Assembly: GCF_963666255.1 (NCBI RefSeq)
Contig: NZ_OY762656.1
Coordinates: 248,001 to 312,000, forward strand
DNA from: an uncultured Propionivibrio sp.
Lineage (GTDB): Bacteria; Pseudomonadota; Gammaproteobacteria; Burkholderiales; Rhodocyclaceae
Reading direction: 5' to 3'
Length of the DNA stretch: 64,000 bases
In this document: positions 8,679-19,996 of the stretch, piece after piece
How positions within the stretch are numbered: the stretch's first letter is position 1
Layout of the letters: every line of letters begins with the position of its first letter
Position numbers and translations under genes: made by a program
The notes under the pieces: model-generated
What the model was told of the DNA's origin: nothing
Database searches by the model: none
What the model saw: only the letters and a program-made list of their open reading frames with translations

Positions 8679-9833
8679 ATGAGCACCTATACCCTTCTGA
8701 ATGCCGGCCGCATCCACGCCGGTCCCGGCAGCATCGAAAGCCTCAAGGACGTCGTCGCCGACTTCGCCGCGAAGAATGTCCTCATCATCAGCGACAAGGG
8801 CGTTGCCGGCGCCGGCCTGATCGCGCGTCCGCAAGCGCTGATCGAGGAAGCCGGTGCCCGCGTCAGACTGATCGACAACACCCCGCCGGAACCCGACGTC
8901 GGCCAGGTCGAGGCCATCCTCGACGCCGCCAAGGGTGCCGACTGGGATCTCGTCATCGGCATCGGCGGCGGCAGCGCCATGGACGTCGCCAAGATCGTCG
9001 CCGTCATGCTCGGCAACGACGTCAAGCTGCGCGACCTGCTCAACAAGGCGCCGATCCCGCGCCGCGGCGTACCGACCGTGATGGTGCCGACGACCGCCGG
9101 CACCGGCTCGGAAGCGACGCCGAACAGCATCATCCTGGTCCCCGAGGACGAACTCAAGGTCGGCATCGTCAGTCCGAAGCTGATGCCCGACTGCGTCATC
9201 CTCGACCCGCTGATGACGCTCGGCCTGCCGCCGGCGATCACCGCCTCGACCGGCATGGACGCGCTGACGCACGCCATCGAGTGCTACACCTCGAAGAAGG
9301 GCAACCCCTTCGCCGAAATGATCGCGCTCAAGGCCATCACCCTCATCTCACGCAGCATCCGCAGGGCTTTCACCGACGGCAAGAACGTCGACGCGCGCCA
9401 TGACATGACCCTCGGCGCCTTCTACGGCGGCATGTGCATCGCCACCTCGAGCACGACGGCCGTGCATGCGCTCGCCTACCCGCTCGGCGGCAAGTACCGC
9501 ATCGCCCACGGCATCTCGAACGCCATCCTGCTGCCCTATGTCATGCAGTTCAATGCCGTCGGCAACGAAGCGAAGTTCCGCGACGTTGCCGCCGCGATGG
9601 GACTCGACATTGCCGGCAAGAGCGACGCGGACGCCGCTACGGCAATGATCGAAGCCCTCTACGCGCTCAACCGCGACCTCGACATCCCGTCCGATCTCAA
9701 GCGCTGGGCGATCACCGAGGCCGACCTCGACACGCTGGTCGAGGGCGCCGCCAAGGTCACCCGCCTGCTCGACAACAACCCGCGCCCGATGGACAAGGAC
9801 GACATCCGCGCCATCTATCGCCGGCTGCTCTAG
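8679..9833 (+). CDS. Iron-containing alcohol dehydrogenase
   Basis: 384 residues of the group III Fe-dependent alcohol dehydrogenase family. The NAD-binding GGGSAMDVAK motif lies near residue 98, PTTAGTGSE follows, and the metal ligands are in the DALTHAIE and IAHGISNAIL segments. AGGAG precedes the ATG. It is the last gene of the DeoR-kinase-pdxA2-propeller operon and is followed by a strong terminator, so it probably oxidises or reduces a pathway alcohol or aldehyde. A second, distinct Fe-ADH lies at 12-13.2 kb. Confidence 0.92.
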   Translation: MSTYTLLNAGRIHAGPGSIESLKDVVADFAAKNVLIISDKGVAGAGLIARPQALIEEAGARVRLIDNTPPEPDVGQVEAILDAAKGADWDLVIGIGGGSAMDVAKIVAVMLGNDVKLRDLLNKAPIPRRGVPTVMVPTTAGTGSEATPNSIILVPEDELKVGIVSPKLMPDCVILDPLMTLGLPPAITASTGMDALTHAIECYTSKKGNPFAEMIALKAITLISRSIRRAFTDGKNVDARHDMTLGAFYGGMCIATSSTTAVHALAYPLGGKYRIAHGISNAILLPYVMQFNAVGNEAKFRDVAAAMGLDIAGKSDADAATAMIEALYALNRDLDIPSDLKRWAITEADLDTLVEGAAKVTRLLDNNPRPMDKDDIRAIYRRLL

Positions 9834-9844
9834 GCGTCTCAAAC

Positions 9845-9884
9845 AAAAATGCCGCTTCGGCGAAAGCCGGTGCGGCATTTTTTT
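9845..9884. terminator. Rho-independent terminator, probably bidirectional
   Basis: A perfect 11-bp stem (AAAAATGCCGC paired with GCGGCATTTTT) encloses a second short stem CGGC-GAAA-GCCG with a GNRA loop. T-runs on one side and A-runs on the other let it serve both the plus-strand Fe-ADH operon and the convergent minus-strand GGDEF/EAL gene. Confidence 0.9.
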
Positions 9885-9898
9885 CGCGCAGCCTGCGC

Positions 9899-12067
9899 TC
9901 AGATACCACGTTCGGCAGCGAAGGCCAGAAAGCGGTCGGCCGGCAGGGGCCGCGCGAAGTGGTAGCCCTGCGCCTCATCGCAGCGGTAAATCTTCAGGAG
10001 GTCCAGCACTTCCCTGTTTTCGACGCCCTCGGCGATCGTCTTCAATCCCAGGCTGTGCGCCATCTGGATGATCGCACGGACGATCGCCGCGTCCTCGGGG
10101 TTGTGCGCCAGATCGCGCACGAAGGACTGGTCGATCTTGAGCTTGTCGACCTCGAAGCGCTTGAGATAGGACAGGCTCGAATAGCCGGTGCCGAAATCGT
10201 CGATCGACAGCCGGATACCCATCAGCTTGAGCCGTTTGACCGCCGCCAGGATCGATTCGGTATCACGGATCAGAATCGATTCGGTCAATTCCAGTTCGAG
10301 CATCGACGGATCGAGGCCGGTCGCCTCGAGCGCCTCGGCCACCGTCTTCTCGACATCGCCGCGCTTGAACTGCAACGCCGACAGATTCACCGCGACCACC
10401 ATATCCTGCCCGAGGACGCGCCGCCATTCGACCGCTTCGGCACAGGCTTCGCGCAGCACCCAGTCGCCGATGTCGGCGATCAGACCGGTTTCCTCGGCGA
10501 CCGGAATGAATCGCCCCGGATAGACCAGCCCAAGATCGGGATGATTCCAGCGGATCAGGGCCTCGGCGCCAAGCAGGCGCCCGCTGCCGATCTCCAGTTG
10601 CGGCTGGTAATGCAGCACGAACTGGCGCGCATCGAGTGCCCGGCGCAGCCCCGAAAACAGGGTCACCTGGGCCACCGCCTCGTCGTTCATTTCCTCATTG
10701 AAGAAACGGTAGGTGTTGCGCCCCGACTCCTTCGAGCGGTACATCGCCATGTCCGCCTTCTTCAGCAGCGTGCTGTAGTCAGTGCCGTCCTCGGGATAGA
10801 TGGCGACGCCGATCGAGACGGAAATGGTCAGCTCATGACGATCGACGGAGAAGGGTTCGGCCAGATTCGCCATCAATTCGGCCGCGCAGGTGGCGATCGC
10901 ATCCGGCTCCGCGACGTTGGTCAGCAGCAACAGGTACTCGTCGCCGCCCTGGCGGCAGAGCGTGTCGGTCGCCCGGGTGTTCTCCTCGATGCGCCGGGCG
11001 ACCTCGACCAGCAGGCGGTCGCCGACCTCATGACCAAGCACATCATTGACCGCCTTGAAGCGGTCGATGTCGATCAGCAGCAACGCCACCTTGGTCCCCG
11101 CTCGCGTGGCGAAGGCCACCGCCTGCTGCAGGCGGTCCTGGAAGAGCTGCGGATTGGGCAGGCCGGTCAACACATCGTGATAAGCGAGGAAACGCGCGCG
11201 TTCTTCGGCGAGGTGCCGCTCGGTCACATCGGAAATCACCCAGATCGCGCCGGACACCGGGTTCTCGGCATCGAGCGCCCGTCCCGACAACTCGCACCAG
11301 ATCGGCGTCCCGTCGACGCGCTGCATCTGCAGCGTCACCGAAAACTGCTTCCCCGACTCTCCGAGCGAACGATAGGCCTCCTCGCCGACCGACGAAAAAT
11401 CGTAGTCGGTCGGATAGAAAATCCGGGTCGATTGGCCGATCATGCCGCCCGGCGGATAGCCGAAAATTTCCTCGATGCGCCGGTTGCAGGCGACGATCCG
11501 GCGCTCGCAGGTGTGGACGATGCCGACCAGCGCGTTTTCGAGCAGCGCCTCCTTCTCGGCCAGCAAGCCTTCCACCAGCGCATGTGCCTGCTCGCGCTCG
11601 GTCACATCGCGGGCGACGACAACACAATAACAATCGTTATCGATCAGCGTCGTGCGCAGGGACAGGTCGAAACACACCGTCCGTCCGTCACGCGAGAATT
11701 CAGTCAGCATCGAATGGCTATCGACGGGCCGGTCGCGCGCCGCCCAACAGGCGTCCTCCGAAAGGATTTCAAGAATCCGCTCGGTATCGCCCAGGCCGAG
11801 CGAGGCGAAGTCGCGACCGATCAGTGCCTCGATCGGCTCGCCAAGCAATACGCCAAAGGCCTCGTTACCGTCGACAACCTTGCCCTCGGGCACCGAGAGC
11901 ATGACGACGATATCGGTCGTGCGATCGAGCAGCAGCCGGAAACGCTGCAGGCGGTCGAGATTCTGGCGCAACTGCGGGTAATAGCTCTTGCGGAACGAGC
12001 GCTCGCCGAGACCGACAATCTGTCCCTTGCGCAGTTCCCAGTCGTCCGGATCAGAGGGCGTCGCCAT
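9899..12067 (-). CDS. PAS-GGDEF-EAL c-di-GMP signalling protein
   Basis: 722 residues without membrane segments, so cytoplasmic. Two PAS domains (about 40-160 and 165-290) are followed by a diguanylate cyclase domain (about 295-455) and an EAL phosphodiesterase domain (about 465-715). The cyclase signature is RQGGDEYL (GGDEY in place of GGDEF). The EAL domain has GAEALIRW and DDFGTGYSS, consistent with an active phosphodiesterase. Its ATG overlaps the end of the upstream Fe-ADH gene by 17 bp, so the two are translated from one message. The PAS ligand is unknown. Confidence 0.93.
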   Translation of the reverse strand: MATPSDPDDWELRKGQIVGLGERSFRKSYYPQLRQNLDRLQRFRLLLDRTTDIVVMLSVPEGKVVDGNEAFGVLLGEPIEALIGRDFASLGLGDTERILEILSEDACWAARDRPVDSHSMLTEFSRDGRTVCFDLSLRTTLIDNDCYCVVVARDVTEREQAHALVEGLLAEKEALLENALVGIVHTCERRIVACNRRIEEIFGYPPGGMIGQSTRIFYPTDYDFSSVGEEAYRSLGESGKQFSVTLQMQRVDGTPIWCELSGRALDAENPVSGAIWVISDVTERHLAEERARFLAYHDVLTGLPNPQLFQDRLQQAVAFATRAGTKVALLLIDIDRFKAVNDVLGHEVGDRLLVEVARRIEENTRATDTLCRQGGDEYLLLLTNVAEPDAIATCAAELMANLAEPFSVDRHELTISVSIGVAIYPEDGTDYSTLLKKADMAMYRSKESGRNTYRFFNEEMNDEAVAQVTLFSGLRRALDARQFVLHYQPQLEIGSGRLLGAEALIRWNHPDLGLVYPGRFIPVAEETGLIADIGDWVLREACAEAVEWRRVLGQDMVVAVNLSALQFKRGDVEKTVAEALEATGLDPSMLELELTESILIRDTESILAAVKRLKLMGIRLSIDDFGTGYSSLSYLKRFEVDKLKIDQSFVRDLAHNPEDAAIVRAIIQMAHSLGLKTIAEGVENREVLDLLKIYRCDEAQGYHFARPLPADRFLAFAAERGI

Positions 12068-13220
12068 AGATCACCTCGACGTCGGCCCGACTCACCCGAC
12101 GCGGATTGGTCACGACACAGGCATCACGGATCGCATGCTGGGCGAGTTCGGACAGATCGGCCGAGCGCACGCCGCGCGCGCCGAGACCGTCATGGATGCC
12201 GACGCGCTGACGCAGGTCGGTGATCGACTGCGTGATGCGCCCGGCAATGGTCTTCGCCTCCATGCCACGCGTATCGACGCCCATCGCTTCGGCGATCTGG
12301 CGGTAGCGCTCGGGCGCCGCCGGCAGGTTGAAGCGCACCACATGCTCGAGCAACAGCGCATTGCACTCGCCGTGCGGCAGATCAAGGAAGCCGCCGGCCG
12401 AATGCGCCAGCGCATGCACGGCGCCGAGGCTGGCGTTGGAAAAGGCCAGTCCGGCCTGCAGGCTGGCCAGCATCATGTTCTCACGCGCCGGCAGATCGCC
12501 GGGGGCGGTCACCGCCGCATCGAGATTTCCCATGATCAGGCGAATCGCCGCCAGCGCATGCACATCGACGATCGGCGAACTGGCCGTCGACACATAGGCC
12601 TCGATCGCGTGCGTCAGGGCGTCCATGCCGGTACAGGCGCTCAGATAGGGGTCCATCGAGCGCGTTGTCTCCGGATCCACGAGCGCAACGTCGGGGACGA
12701 CAGTCTTGCTGATGATCGCCATCTTGTAGTGCTCTTCGCTGTTCACAATGATGCAGAACTGCGAGATATCGGCTGAGGTTCCGGCCGTCGTCGGAATGCA
12801 GATCAGCGGCGGACCCGGCATCTCGATCTGGTCGACGCCCTCGAACGCCAGCACGCTGCACCCGTTGGTGTGCACGACACCGATCGCCTTGGCGCAATCG
12901 ATGACGCTGCCTCCGCCGAGCGCAATAATCACGTCGCAATGTTCGCGCGAGTAGAGGGCGGCGCCGGCCATCACTTCGAAATCCTTGGGATTGGGCGATA
13001 GATCCTGGAAAACCACGGACTCGATCTCGGCCGCAGCGAGGTCTTCCTCAAGCTCGCGCAACCAGCCGGCGGCAATCACGCCGGCATCGCAAACCACCAA
13101 TACCCGCCGCGCCATCATGTTGCGCGCATAAAAGCCGACGCGGTGCCGGGCACCGACGCCAAAGATAAACTCGGGCGCAACGAACTTGCGCATTTCATAA
13201 AGCGCCATCACCCCTCCCAT
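12051..13220 (-). CDS. Iron-containing alcohol dehydrogenase (second copy)
   Basis: 389 residues. Fe-ADH family with GGGSVIDCAKAIG, PTTAGTSADISQF, and metal-ligand segments DALTHAIEAYVS, HALAHSAGG and LPHGECNALL. It is not a close duplicate of the 8.7 kb enzyme: the active-site neighbourhoods differ. The gene lies upstream of, and overlaps, the PAS-GGDEF-EAL gene on the same strand. The substrate is unknown; the family oxidises alcohols such as 1,2-propanediol, ethanol or butanol. Confidence 0.92.
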   Translation of the reverse strand: MGGVMALYEMRKFVAPEFIFGVGARHRVGFYARNMMARRVLVVCDAGVIAAGWLRELEEDLAAAEIESVVFQDLSPNPKDFEVMAGAALYSREHCDVIIALGGGSVIDCAKAIGVVHTNGCSVLAFEGVDQIEMPGPPLICIPTTAGTSADISQFCIIVNSEEHYKMAIISKTVVPDVALVDPETTRSMDPYLSACTGMDALTHAIEAYVSTASSPIVDVHALAAIRLIMGNLDAAVTAPGDLPARENMMLASLQAGLAFSNASLGAVHALAHSAGGFLDLPHGECNALLLEHVVRFNLPAAPERYRQIAEAMGVDTRGMEAKTIAGRITQSITDLRQRVGIHDGLGARGVRSADLSELAQHAIRDACVVTNPRRVSRADVEVIYGDAL

Positions 13221-13386
13221 TATCTTTGCATACCAGCCTTGCTCTGAACGTTAGTGCCGGCACCCGGCATCGTCAAGGCGGCATTGCTGACATCACGGAA
13301 ATTGACAGGCTGAAATGCAAATGATTCAAGTCCGGGCCGCCGCGGCCGATACAGAAGACATACGGCACGGGCATGGAGAGGCGACC

Positions 13387-13695
13387 ATGACGATCATCGA
13401 AGCGGCGATTGCATCGCTAAAAGGCGGAGAGATCGGCATCCATCGCCGTGAGGATCAGCGCGCCGAGCCGGTCGGCGCCTCGGCCGGGCTGCGCCCGGAA
13501 CTGCCGGACCACCCGACCGGCCGGCAATTGCCGGCGGGACACAACAGCGCTACTGCGGAAAATACGGGGAAGGCCTATTTCGGCCCGGAACGGCGGATTG
13601 CACAGCGTCGCCAGACGCGACGCAACATCCTGCTCGATACGCGGACACGCGACCGGCGCGCCGGCGCCGATACGGAACGCCCGGCCCTCGCCTGA
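13387..13695 (+). CDS. Small Arg-rich protein of unknown function
   Basis: 102 residues from an ATG with GGAGAGG upstream. A TTGACA hexamer at 13302-13307 could be a -35 element, but no good -10 matches it. The N-terminal MTIIEAAIASLKGGEIG could be helical. The C-terminal half is very basic, with repeated Arg pairs (GPERRIAQRRQTRRN, then TRDRRAG). I do not recognise the family. The stop codon directly abuts the purM stop codon on the other strand. The reading frame and ribosome-binding site support a real gene, but this is only moderately secure. Confidence 0.55.
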   Translation: MTIIEAAIASLKGGEIGIHRREDQRAEPVGASAGLRPELPDHPTGRQLPAGHNSATAENTGKAYFGPERRIAQRRQTRRNILLDTRTRDRRAGADTERPALA

Positions 13696-14733
13696 TCAGA
13701 CGACGATCGTCTGCGCCTCGTCGCCGTTGCGCGGCTCGATGCGGCCGATCTCGACCGGCGCCTCGCCGGCGGCCTGGAGCAACTGGATCGCCCGCGCGGC
13801 ATTCTCGCGCGCGACGATGACGACCATGCCGATGCCGCAATTGAAGACGCGGTGCATTTCGCTCTCGGCAACATTGCCTTCGCGCTGCAGCCACTGGAAC
13901 AGCTTCGGACGCTGCCATGCCGACTGCTCGACGACGGCCTTGACCGTTTCCGGCAGGACGCGCGGGATGTTCTCGGTGAGGCCGCCGCCGGTGATGTGCG
14001 CCATGCCCTTCACTTCGAGCTCGGCCATCAGCGCCAGCATCGGCTTCACGTAGATGCGCGTCGGTTCCATGATCGCGTCGGCCAGCGTCCGGCTGCCGTC
14101 GAAGATCGCGTCGAGCGCCGGATTGGCGCGCGCCAGGATGCGGCGCACCAGCGAGTAGCCGTTCGAATGCGCGCCCGAGGACGGCAGGCCGAGCACGACG
14201 TCGCCGGGCACGATCGACTGGCCGGTGATGATCTTCGATTTTTCCACGGCGCCGACGGCGAAGCCGGCGAGGTCGTATTCGCCTTCCGGATACATCCCCG
14301 GCATTTCGGCGGTCTCGCCGCCGATCAGCGCGCAGCCGGCCAGTTCGCAGCCCTTGGCGACACCACCGATGACGCTGGCCGCCGTATCGACATCGAGCTT
14401 GCCGCAGGCAAAGTAATCAAGGAAGAACAGCGGCTCGGCGCCCTGCACGAGCACGTCATTGACACTCATGGCGACGAGATCGATGCCGACCGTGTCATGG
14501 CGCTTGAGATCGAAAGCCAGCTTGAGCTTGGTGCCGACCCCGTCCGTTCCCGACACCAGCACCGGCTCGCGATAGCGCTTGGGCACCTCGAACAGCGCAC
14601 CGAAGCCACCAAGACCGCTCAACACGCCTTCGCGCAGTGTTTTCTTGGCAAAGGGCTTGATGCGTTCAACCAGTTCGTCGCCAGCCGAAATATCGACGCC
14701 GGCATCACGGTAGGAAAGGGATTGCTGATTCAT
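13696..14733 (-). CDS. purM: Phosphoribosylformylglycinamidine cyclo-ligase (AIR synthetase)
   Basis: 345 residues, the E. coli length, from the ATG of [15 protein letters not shown]. It makes aminoimidazole ribonucleotide in de novo purine synthesis. Family motifs: [42 protein letters not shown] and [12 protein letters not shown]. The open frame continues upstream to 15150 but that part is antisense to hda and not plausible. It is divergent from hda and convergent with the small Arg-rich gene with no intergenic base. Confidence 0.97.
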   Translation of the reverse strand: MNQQSLSYRDAGVDISAGDELVERIKPFAKKTLREGVLSGLGGFGALFEVPKRYREPVLVSGTDGVGTKLKLAFDLKRHDTVGIDLVAMSVNDVLVQGAEPLFFLDYFACGKLDVDTAASVIGGVAKGCELAGCALIGGETAEMPGMYPEGEYDLAGFAVGAVEKSKIITGQSIVPGDVVLGLPSSGAHSNGYSLVRRILARANPALDAIFDGSRTLADAIMEPTRIYVKPMLALMAELEVKGMAHITGGGLTENIPRVLPETVKAVVEQSAWQRPKLFQWLQREGNVAESEMHRVFNCGIGMVVIVARENAARAIQLLQAAGEAPVEIGRIEPRNGDEAQTIVV

Positions 14734-14877
14734 CTGGAAGTCGTCCGAACGGGGCAAAGGAAAGACGGAAGGCCGCACGATAGTGTTAAAATGCGCGACT
14801 TCGTCCGCAAAAGGCGGAATTTTAACCGAAATCACCGCATTACGGGCCGCACGCGCCGTGTTGCCGCCCTGTTTACC
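14734..14877. promoter_or_regulatory. Divergent purM/hda promoter region
   Basis: 144 bp between the two starts. TAAAAT at 14787-14792, about 85 bp before hda, is the best -10 candidate on the plus strand. No clear purine-regulator site is recognised by eye. Confidence 0.4.
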
Positions 14878-15552
14878 ATGCGCCAACTGCTCCTTGACCT
14901 CCTTCCGGAAGCCCCGCCCAGCCTCGACAACTTCGTCGTCGCCGGCAACGGCGAAGCCGTGACCGGCCTCGCCGGCTGGCTCGCGCCGGACTGCCGCGAA
15001 ACCTCGCTGCTGTTCTGGGGCGAAGCCGCCTCGGGCAAAACGCACCTGCTGCGCGCCTGCGGCACGCCGTACTGCGACGCCGCTGCCGACCCCGACCTGG
15101 CCTCGGTCGCCGATCTTGACGTCGACGGCGACTGTCTCGCCATCGACCACATCGAAGTCCTCAGCCTGGGCGGCCAGATCGCCCTTTTCAACCTCTTCAA
15201 CCGCCGCCGCGCCGCCGGCAAGCGCCTGCTCACCGCGGCCAGCCAGCCGCCGCTCGGCCTCAAACTGCGCGAAGACCTGCGCACGCGGCTCGGTTCGGGG
15301 CTCATCTACCGGCTACACCCGCTCACCGACGACGAAAAGATCGCCGCCCTGAGCGCGCAGGCGCTGGCGCGTGGCATGCGCCTGCCGAAGGAGGCCTTCA
15401 CCTACCTGCTGGCGCGGGCGCCGCGCGACATGCGCAGCCTGTCGGCGCTGCTCGCCGCGCTCGACCGCTTCTCGCTCGAACACCAGCGGCCGATCACCCT
15501 GCCCCTGCTGCGCGAAGTGCTTCACGCAGCGCCCGAAACCGAACGCTGCTGA
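14878..15552 (+). CDS. hda: DnaA regulatory inactivator Hda
   Basis: 224 residues, close to the 233 of E. coli Hda. This DnaA-like AAA+ protein works with the sliding clamp to trigger DnaA-ATP hydrolysis after replication starts. The clamp-binding motif QLLLDL is at residues 3-8, the Walker A-like loop GEAASGKT at 48-55, and IDHIEVL carries the Walker B region. Sensor residues follow in the [10 protein letters not shown] segment. No clear ribosome-binding site precedes the ATG; the start was chosen to keep the N-terminal clamp motif. It is first in the run hda-HAD-pcnB-folK-panBCD. Confidence 0.93.
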   Translation: MRQLLLDLLPEAPPSLDNFVVAGNGEAVTGLAGWLAPDCRETSLLFWGEAASGKTHLLRACGTPYCDAAADPDLASVADLDVDGDCLAIDHIEVLSLGGQIALFNLFNRRRAAGKRLLTAASQPPLGLKLREDLRTRLGSGLIYRLHPLTDDEKIAALSAQALARGMRLPKEAFTYLLARAPRDMRSLSALLAALDRFSLEHQRPITLPLLREVLHAAPETERC

Positions 15553-15569
15553 CCTGGAAGACACCGCCC

Positions 15570-16235
15570 ATGCAACTCGCCTTGTTCGACCTCGACAACA
15601 CGCTGCTCGCCGGCGACAGCGACTACGAATGGACCCAGTTCCTCGTCAGCAAGGGCATTGTCGACCGCGACAGCTTCGAACGGCAAAACACCGCCTTCTT
15701 CGAGCAGTACAAGGCCGGCACGCTGAACATTCTTGAATTCCTCGATTTCCAGTTGCGGCCTCTGGCCGAGCATCCGCGCGCCGACCTCGACGCCTGGCAT
15801 GCCGAATTCATGACCGACAGCATCCTGCCGCGCATTTCGCGCCAGGCGCGCGACCTCGTCCGCCGCCACCTCGACGCCGGCGACCTCTGCGCCATCGTCA
15901 CCGCCACCAACAGCTTCGTCACCGGACCGATCGCCCGCGAATTCGGCATCGCCCACCTGATCGGCACGATTCCGGCGCAGGAAGGCGGCCAGTTCACCGG
16001 CAAGCCGCGCGGCACGCCCTCGTTCCGCGAAGGCAAGATTACCCGCGTCGAAGCCTGGCTCGAGTCGATGGGACTGTGGTGGGGCAGCTTCGAGCGCAGC
16101 TGGTTCTACAGCGACTCGCACAACGACCTGCCGCTGCTCGGCCTGGTCAGCGACCCGGTCGCCGTCGATCCCGACGCCACCTTGCGCGCGCATGCCGAGC
16201 ACGCCGGCTGGACCGTTCTTCACTTACATCTCTGA
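15570..16235 (+). CDS. HAD-superfamily IB phosphatase (SerB-like)
   Basis: 221 residues. HAD motif I FDLDNTLL (Asp7 and Asp9) is at the N-terminus, motif II VTATNS in the middle, and motif III/IV YSDSHNDLPLL near the C-terminus. The pattern fits the HAD-IB phosphoserine-phosphatase-like group that includes CicA-like proteins. A histidinol- or phosphoserine-phosphatase role is possible but cannot be fixed. It lies 17 bp after hda and 23 bp before pcnB. Confidence 0.88.
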   Translation: MQLALFDLDNTLLAGDSDYEWTQFLVSKGIVDRDSFERQNTAFFEQYKAGTLNILEFLDFQLRPLAEHPRADLDAWHAEFMTDSILPRISRQARDLVRRHLDAGDLCAIVTATNSFVTGPIAREFGIAHLIGTIPAQEGGQFTGKPRGTPSFREGKITRVEAWLESMGLWWGSFERSWFYSDSHNDLPLLGLVSDPVAVDPDATLRAHAEHAGWTVLHLHL

Positions 16236-16258
16236 ATACCGACTCCCAACACATCGCG

Positions 16259-17614
16259 ATGATTCGCAAACTCATTTCCCGCGTCTTCGGCCGCAAACAC
16301 GCCGGCCACCCCGGCAAGTCCGATGCGCCGGCCGTCATTCCCGTCGGCCAGCACGGCATCCGTCGCGACGCGCTCAGCAGCGGCAGTCGCCGCACCGTCG
16401 AAACCCTCCAGCAACACGGCTACCAGGCCTTCGTCGTCGGCGGCGCCGTGCGCGACCTCATGGCCGGCATCTCGCCCAAGGACTACGACGTCGCCACCAA
16501 CGCCACGCCCGAGCAGGTCCGCCAGTGTTTCCGCCGCTCGCGCATCATCGGCCGCCGCTTCCAGATCGTGCACGTCCTGATGGGATCGGAGACCATCGAG
16601 GTCACCACTTTCCGCGGCCACCACGACGACCAGAGCGGCGCCCGCGCCCAGACCGATGCCGAGGGCCGCGTCCTGCGCGACAACGTCTTCGGCAACCAGC
16701 TGCAGGACGCCGCCCGTCGCGATTTCACCGTCAACGCGCTCTATTACGACCCGAGCAACGAAACGATCCTCGACTACCACCACGGCGTTGCCGACCTCAA
16801 GCAGAAGACGCTGCGCATGATCGGCGACCCGGTCACGCGCTACCGCGAAGACCCGGTGCGCATGCTGCGGGCCGTGCGCCTCGCCGCCAAGCTCGGTCTC
16901 TCGATCGCCCCGGACACGCGGCGACCGATCCGCGAACTCGGCACACTCATCGAAAACGTGCCGCCGTCGCGCCTGTTCGACGAAATGCTCAAGCTGCTGA
17001 CCTCCGGCTACGCCGTCCGCTGCATCGAGCAACTGCGCGCCGAAGGCCTGCACCGGGGCCTCCTGCCGTTGCTCGACGTCATCCTCGAACAGCCGCTGGG
17101 CGAGCGTTTCGTCATGCTCGCGCTCGAGAACACCGACCGGCGCGTGCGCGCCGGCAAGCCGATCTCGCCGGGCTTCCTGTTCGCCACGCTGCTCTGGCAC
17201 GAAGTCCTGGGCAAGTGGGAGGCGCTCAAGGCAGCGGGTGAGCGGCCCATCCCGGCGCTCTTCCAGGCCATGGACGAAGTCCTCGACGTGCAGGCGGAAA
17301 AGCTCGCGATCACCCGCCGCGTCGCCACCGACATCAAGGACATCTGGATCCTGCAGCCGCGTTTTGAACAACGCACCGGCAAGCGCCCCTACAGCCTGAT
17401 CGAGCAAGCGCGCTACCGCGCCGGCTACGACTTCCTGCTGCTGCGTGCCGAATCCGGCGAAATCGAACAGGACCTCGCCGACTGGTGGACGCGCTTCGCC
17501 GATGCCGACGGCGACGAACGCGCCGCGCTCCTGCTCCCGGCCCAACCGGGCGATGCCAAGAAGCGCCGGCGGCGCAAGCGCAAAACCAACGGCGCCGCCC
17601 CAAGCGCCGACTGA
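16259..17614 (+). CDS. pcnB: Poly(A) polymerase I
   Basis: 451 residues. Class II nucleotidyltransferase that adds poly(A) tails to RNA and promotes its decay. The head domain shows VVGGAVRDLM (residues 60-68), DYDVATNATPEQV with the catalytic Asp pair, and RRDFTVNALYYD. A neck and body follow, and the C-terminus is a basic tail KKRRRRKRKT. It is distinguished from tRNA nucleotidyltransferases by this tail and by the operon with folK and panB, common in proteobacteria. The start MIRKLISRVFGRK has no evident ribosome-binding site. Confidence 0.95.
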   Translation: MIRKLISRVFGRKHAGHPGKSDAPAVIPVGQHGIRRDALSSGSRRTVETLQQHGYQAFVVGGAVRDLMAGISPKDYDVATNATPEQVRQCFRRSRIIGRRFQIVHVLMGSETIEVTTFRGHHDDQSGARAQTDAEGRVLRDNVFGNQLQDAARRDFTVNALYYDPSNETILDYHHGVADLKQKTLRMIGDPVTRYREDPVRMLRAVRLAAKLGLSIAPDTRRPIRELGTLIENVPPSRLFDEMLKLLTSGYAVRCIEQLRAEGLHRGLLPLLDVILEQPLGERFVMLALENTDRRVRAGKPISPGFLFATLLWHEVLGKWEALKAAGERPIPALFQAMDEVLDVQAEKLAITRRVATDIKDIWILQPRFEQRTGKRPYSLIEQARYRAGYDFLLLRAESGEIEQDLADWWTRFADADGDERAALLLPAQPGDAKKRRRRKRKTNGAAPSAD

Positions 17615-17672
17615 ACCGGCCAACAGCCCCCGCCGTCTACCCGGCTATCGCCCCGCAGTCACCCCGCTCATC

Positions 17673-18167
17673 ATGTCCATTGCCTATGTCGCCCTCGGCG
17701 CCAACCTCGACGACCCGATCGCCCAGGTACGCCGCGCGCTCGACGCCCTGACGGCGCTGCCCAGCGTCCGCCTGCTGCGCGCCTCCTCGCTCTACCGTAC
17801 GGCACCGGTCGGCATCCACGGCCAGCCCGACTTCATCAACGCCGTCGCCGCCCTCGAAACGGCCCTGGCCCCCGCGGCGCTGCTCGATGCGCTCTTCACC
17901 ATCGAAGCCGCTTTCGGTCGTAGACGCGACTATCACCACGCGCCGCGCACGCTCGACCTCGACCTTCTGCTCTACGACGATCGCATCATCGACACGCCGA
18001 CGCTGAACGTGCCGCACCCGCGCATGCACCTGCGCGCCTTCGTCCTCGCGCCGCTGCTCGAGATCGCCCCGGACTGCCGCATTCCCGGCCGCGGCAGCGC
18101 CGCCGCGTGGCGCCCGGCGACGCAGATGCAGGCGATCGAGCGGCTGCCTGCAGACATCCACAATTGA
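17673..18167 (+). CDS. folK: 2-amino-4-hydroxy-6-hydroxymethyldihydropteridine pyrophosphokinase
   Basis: 164 residues, matching the usual length of about 160. It transfers pyrophosphate from ATP to the pterin in folate synthesis. Motifs: [11 protein letters not shown] at the start, [10 protein letters not shown], and the pterin/metal motif [14 protein letters not shown] followed by [16 protein letters not shown]. It lies 58 bp after pcnB and 64 bp before panB. Confidence 0.97.
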   Translation: MSIAYVALGANLDDPIAQVRRALDALTALPSVRLLRASSLYRTAPVGIHGQPDFINAVAALETALAPAALLDALFTIEAAFGRRRDYHHAPRTLDLDLLLYDDRIIDTPTLNVPHPRMHLRAFVLAPLLEIAPDCRIPGRGSAAAWRPATQMQAIERLPADIHN

Positions 18168-18231
18168 CGCAAGGCCCCGAAGTCCGTATATCCTTGCGCC
18201 CATCCAACATTTTCACCTTGAGACCTCACTC

Positions 18232-19903
<1,672 letters not shown>

Positions 19904-19996
19904 GTTGCTACGCAAAACCACAACTTGACAGTCACCATACAGGGTCTAGAATCTCCCTCCCGGTTTCCCAACCTGCCAGCGCATCAAGACATCATC

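Noticed and set aside
9434-12223. 929-codon plus-strand open frame
   Set aside because: It runs antisense to the PAS-GGDEF-EAL gene and into two Fe-ADH genes, and has no domain features.
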